DNA from: Caedibacter sp. 37-49
Lineage (GTDB): Bacteria > Pseudomonadota > Alphaproteobacteria > Caedimonadales > Caedimonadaceae
NCBI GenBank assembly: GCA_001898725.1
Contig: MKUV01000041.1
Coordinates: 1-49,807, forward strand
Direction: 5' to 3'
DNA: 49,807 nt
The notes under the pieces were generated by a model. That model was not told the DNA's origin and ran no database searches. It saw only the letters and a list, made by a program, of their open reading frames with translations. Within the stretch, counting starts at the first letter, position 1, and every line of letters starts with the position of its first letter. Position numbers and translations under genes: made by a program. Positions 48,011 to 49,807 of this stretch are shown in pieces.

Positions 48011-48365
48011 GATTTTCTCCTTTGTTAAATTTAGAGATCTTAACCATACTCTCACAATTTTGTCAATATGGTTTGTTTTTTTCGTGCACCAGACACTTCT
48101 TTAACGAAAGTTTATCCTCTTCAAAAGAAACCTTTTTCTTCCATGTTTTTAAAGATTTTTTCCCTATGAATGAGGTGAATTTTCTTGATATTTGTATCAT
48201 GATATGGTAGTGTAGTTGTAGATGGTCAAGGAAGAGTTTCTCTTTCTTATGAAGACCTAAAAAGCCTTCATAATTCTTTCCAAAAGTCTTTCATGAACGT
48301 CTTAATAAAAAGAAGAATAAGACAGGGATTTAAAAACCTAGATTATTAAGAAACAAAGACTTAAA

Positions 48366-48422
48366 CGCTCTTTTTGAGCGAATACCCTCTCTTTGCCTCG
48401 TGTAAAGGCAAGAATGAGAGGG
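48366..48422. repeat. Pair of non-coding hairpins
   Basis: CGCTC-TTTTT-GAGCG (48366-48380) is followed by an imperfect longer hairpin, CCCTCTC (48385-48391) with GAGAGGG (48416-48422) and an inner TGCCT/AGGCA stem. No T-run terminates either, so they look like structured repeat remnants or RNA elements rather than terminators. Confidence 0.5.
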
Positions 48423-48514
48423 GAGATATGATGCTGATAGCTGTGCGTGAAAGGCACGGAGAAAGAGTGAAGAAGCAACGTGACTTAAAACTTGGAGAAG
48501 CTTTTCACTCTTGT

Positions 48515-48545
48515 AAATGGATTCCCGCCTTCGCGGGAATGGCAA
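48515..48545. repeat. REP-like palindromic repeat
   Basis: ATTCCCGC (48521-48528), loop CTTC, GCGGGAAT (48533-48540), inside the wider phrase AATGGATTCCCGCCTTCGCG. This GC-rich palindrome is of the kind widely dispersed in proteobacterial intergenic regions, and its translations (PFPRRRES and WIPAFAGM) are familiar spurious peptides. It is much richer in GC than its surroundings. Only one copy is in the window. Confidence 0.72.
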
Positions 48546-48668
48546 TAAGAGAACGATACTTGCCAATCCTAAAGCATGCGTGAAAAGTAGGGATAAGAAT
48601 TTAAAATTGTTCTATTCAGAATTTGAGACGATATATATTATTCGTGAAAAAAGATAGGATCTAAAATA

Positions 48669-49739
48669 GTGAATAATGCTTTACTTAAAATGAACTTGAT
48701 TTATAGCGTTCTGTTTTTATTTTTCTATTCCACTGAATTATTTCCTTCCCCTATTGAAGGTTCATCTGAAGAGTCAGTTGCTATAATCCATCAACAACTT
48801 AACTCTCAGCAAACTGTTTCAGCTTCGAAACTTAACCTGGAAGGTGCTAATCTTGAAGGCTTTAATCTTAATAAAGCTGATTTTTCAGGGGCCAATCTTA
48901 AAAACGCTAAATTAGGCAAGGTCAAAGCCCGCAAAGCGAATTTCAAAAACGCTGATTTAAGCGGCGCCGATTTTACAGACGCGATTGTTGATGGTGCTGT
49001 ATTTAAAGGTGCAAAACTTCTAGGCATAAAGTATGAAGGTTGTTCGGCAAAAGGAAGTTTATTAACTGATCTCATAAGTTTATCAAGGCAACTTCAACAT
49101 GAAACTAAAAGAGATGAACTTTTACAAAGTGCCAACGCCATAAATTTAAAAGGAAATCAAACATTTGAAGAACTTCATGCAACAATCCATGAAGCTCTTC
49201 AAGTTGCTTCTACACAAAATCAAGAAGCCATTCGTATTGATTTTAGCAAAATTACTTCTTTCCATTATAGAAAAGAAGATGAACCACAACCTATATCCAA
49301 CGCTCTATTGAAGGATTTGATAAAAGAGTTTTTAGACTTCTTAAAAACGCCTTATTTTAATAAAGGCATTGTAGAAGTTGTCCCTTTTTATGAAAATCAT
49401 ACTATTTTAGTGCGCCTTATTAATTCACAAAACCTCTTTCAATCTCATAGATTTAAAAAGCCTCCTTCTCAAAGACCAATGCTTGATTTGCACGGTAAAG
49501 TTCCTTTATCCATAAAACAGGGAAAAATTGATTCTTTTATAAAATCTTCTTACGCGAGTAAATTCGCTGAGGTCGAAATTATTACAGGCCGAGGTCTTCA
49601 TAACCCTCATGGCAAAATGGGAATTCTTTGGAAGTGGTGCAAAAACATTCTCTTAAGTGAACAGTATAAAATATTTATAGAATCCATTGAAACCATAAAT
49701 AAAAATGGGGGGTGGAACATTACTTTAAAACCTGACTAA
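48669..49739 (+). CDS. Pentapeptide-repeat and Smr-like domain fusion, predicted exported
   Basis: 356 residues from GTG at 48669 (AGGA 9 bases upstream); an ATG at 48690 is the alternative. An N-terminal hydrophobic signal (MNLIYSVLFLFFYSTELFPS) is followed by pentapeptide repeats at about 57-125 (LEGANLEGFNLNKADFSGAN, KNADLSGADFTDAIVDGAVF). The C-terminal 85 residues resemble an Smr domain: MLDLHGKVPLS, then EVEIITGRGLHNPHGK and a final helix-strand. Smr domains are nucleases or nucleic-acid binders and normally act in the cytoplasm, so their joining to a signal peptide and pentapeptide repeats is unusual. It stands alone; a hairpin follows. Confidence 0.82.
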   Translation: MNNALLKMNLIYSVLFLFFYSTELFPSPIEGSSEESVAIIHQQLNSQQTVSASKLNLEGANLEGFNLNKADFSGANLKNAKLGKVKARKANFKNADLSGADFTDAIVDGAVFKGAKLLGIKYEGCSAKGSLLTDLISLSRQLQHETKRDELLQSANAINLKGNQTFEELHATIHEALQVASTQNQEAIRIDFSKITSFHYRKEDEPQPISNALLKDLIKEFLDFLKTPYFNKGIVEVVPFYENHTILVRLINSQNLFQSHRFKKPPSQRPMLDLHGKVPLSIKQGKIDSFIKSSYASKFAEVEIITGRGLHNPHGKMGILWKWCKNILLSEQYKIFIESIETINKNGGWNITLKPD

Positions 49740-49757
49740 CTTTCTCTTTAGTTAGTC
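49734..49757 (+). terminator. Hairpin at the end of the pentapeptide-Smr gene
   Basis: GACTAAC (49734-49740), 10-base loop, GTTAGTC (49751-49757). It starts in the stop codon region. No T-run follows, so terminator activity is uncertain. Confidence 0.45.
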
Positions 49758-49807
49758 GATTCTGAAGTATGAAGAAAAGCAAGGAAGCGCCTATAGTACA
49801 GAGAATT

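Larger units (their letters stand above)
48011..48668. other. Non-coding stretch with hairpins and a possible gene remnant
   Basis: About 650 bases without a convincing gene. The left half is AT-rich. At 48203-48349 a plus frame reads YGSVVVDGQGRVSLSYEDLK and continues to a stop at 48349 but has no start codon; the frame of an upstream ATG at 48166 (MNEVNFLDICIM) would join it by a +1 shift, so it may be a decayed small gene. The right half holds three hairpins at 48366, 48385 and 48521, listed separately. Confidence 0.5.

Noticed and set aside
48330-48583. Overlapping frames on both strands over the REP-like element
   Set aside because: The peptides contain PFPRRRES and WIPAFAGM, familiar spurious translations of this repeat type.

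Overview
The window looks like chromosome from an AT-rich alphaproteobacterium with a host-associated lifestyle. Supporting signs are the order rpsT-dnaA-dnaN-recF-gyrB, psd-pssA, sdhCDAB, a class I PHA synthase, an oligopeptide (OPT) transporter, many unassigned Sec-exported proteins and one visibly decaying gene. The flavour is that of the Holosporales/Paracaedibacter-type endosymbionts. That placement is an inference from gene content and composition; no rRNA is present to fix it.

Layout, left to right. (1) 1-1221: a beta-propeller (NHL-like) gene broken by three +1 shifts. (2) 1414-5775, minus: a sulfate-activation operon, cysD-cysNC-cysQ-TauE/SafE permease. (3) 6247-10444, plus: a glycan operon of a GT4-like glycosyltransferase, an AsnB-type amidotransferase and a WbpI/WecB-family UDP-sugar 2-epimerase. 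(4) 10568-16880, minus: a small secreted amphipathic protein, folD, yggT and a 1481-residue exported protein with two polyproline tracts. (5) 17011-24096, minus: a second glycan operon of UDP-sugar 6-dehydrogenase (WbpA), fused WbpB-WbpD, WbpE aminotransferase, a second AsnB-type amidotransferase and a GT4 glycosyltransferase. (6) 24224-34083, minus: tRNA-Arg(CCG), OPT transporter, recG, a lipoprotein, phaC, psd-pssA, a GH3 hexosaminidase lipoprotein and a second small lipoprotein. (7) 34095-40738, minus: gyrB, recF, dnaN, dnaA and rpsT (reading from low to high coordinate), with a perfect 16-bp parS site inside dnaA. (8) 40825-45030, minus: a duplicated CxxC secreted protein, then sdhB, sdhA, sdhD and sdhC. 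(9) 45203-49807: mostly plus-strand, uncharacterised exported proteins (ankyrin-like; small Cys protein; Ser/Thr-rich; pentapeptide-Smr), with a second perfect parS at 46483.

How the parts fit: the two glycan operons together supply every enzyme type needed to make UDP-ManNAc3NAcA from UDP-GlcNAc (WbpA, WbpB, WbpE, WbpD, WbpI). They add two amidotransferases that could turn uronic acids into uronamides and two glycosyltransferases. The adjacent sulfate-activation operon makes PAPS and removes PAP, but no sulfate-reduction enzyme is in view, so sulfation of a surface glycan is a testable idea. Two parS sites 6.5 kb apart, next to the dnaA cluster, mark this as the chromosome-segregation (origin-proximal) zone. 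All genes from 45030 down to 10568 run on the minus strand, as expected for a replichore leaving an origin on the right, but I could not find a DnaA-box cluster.

No CRISPR array, complete insertion sequence, prophage or rRNA operon was seen.
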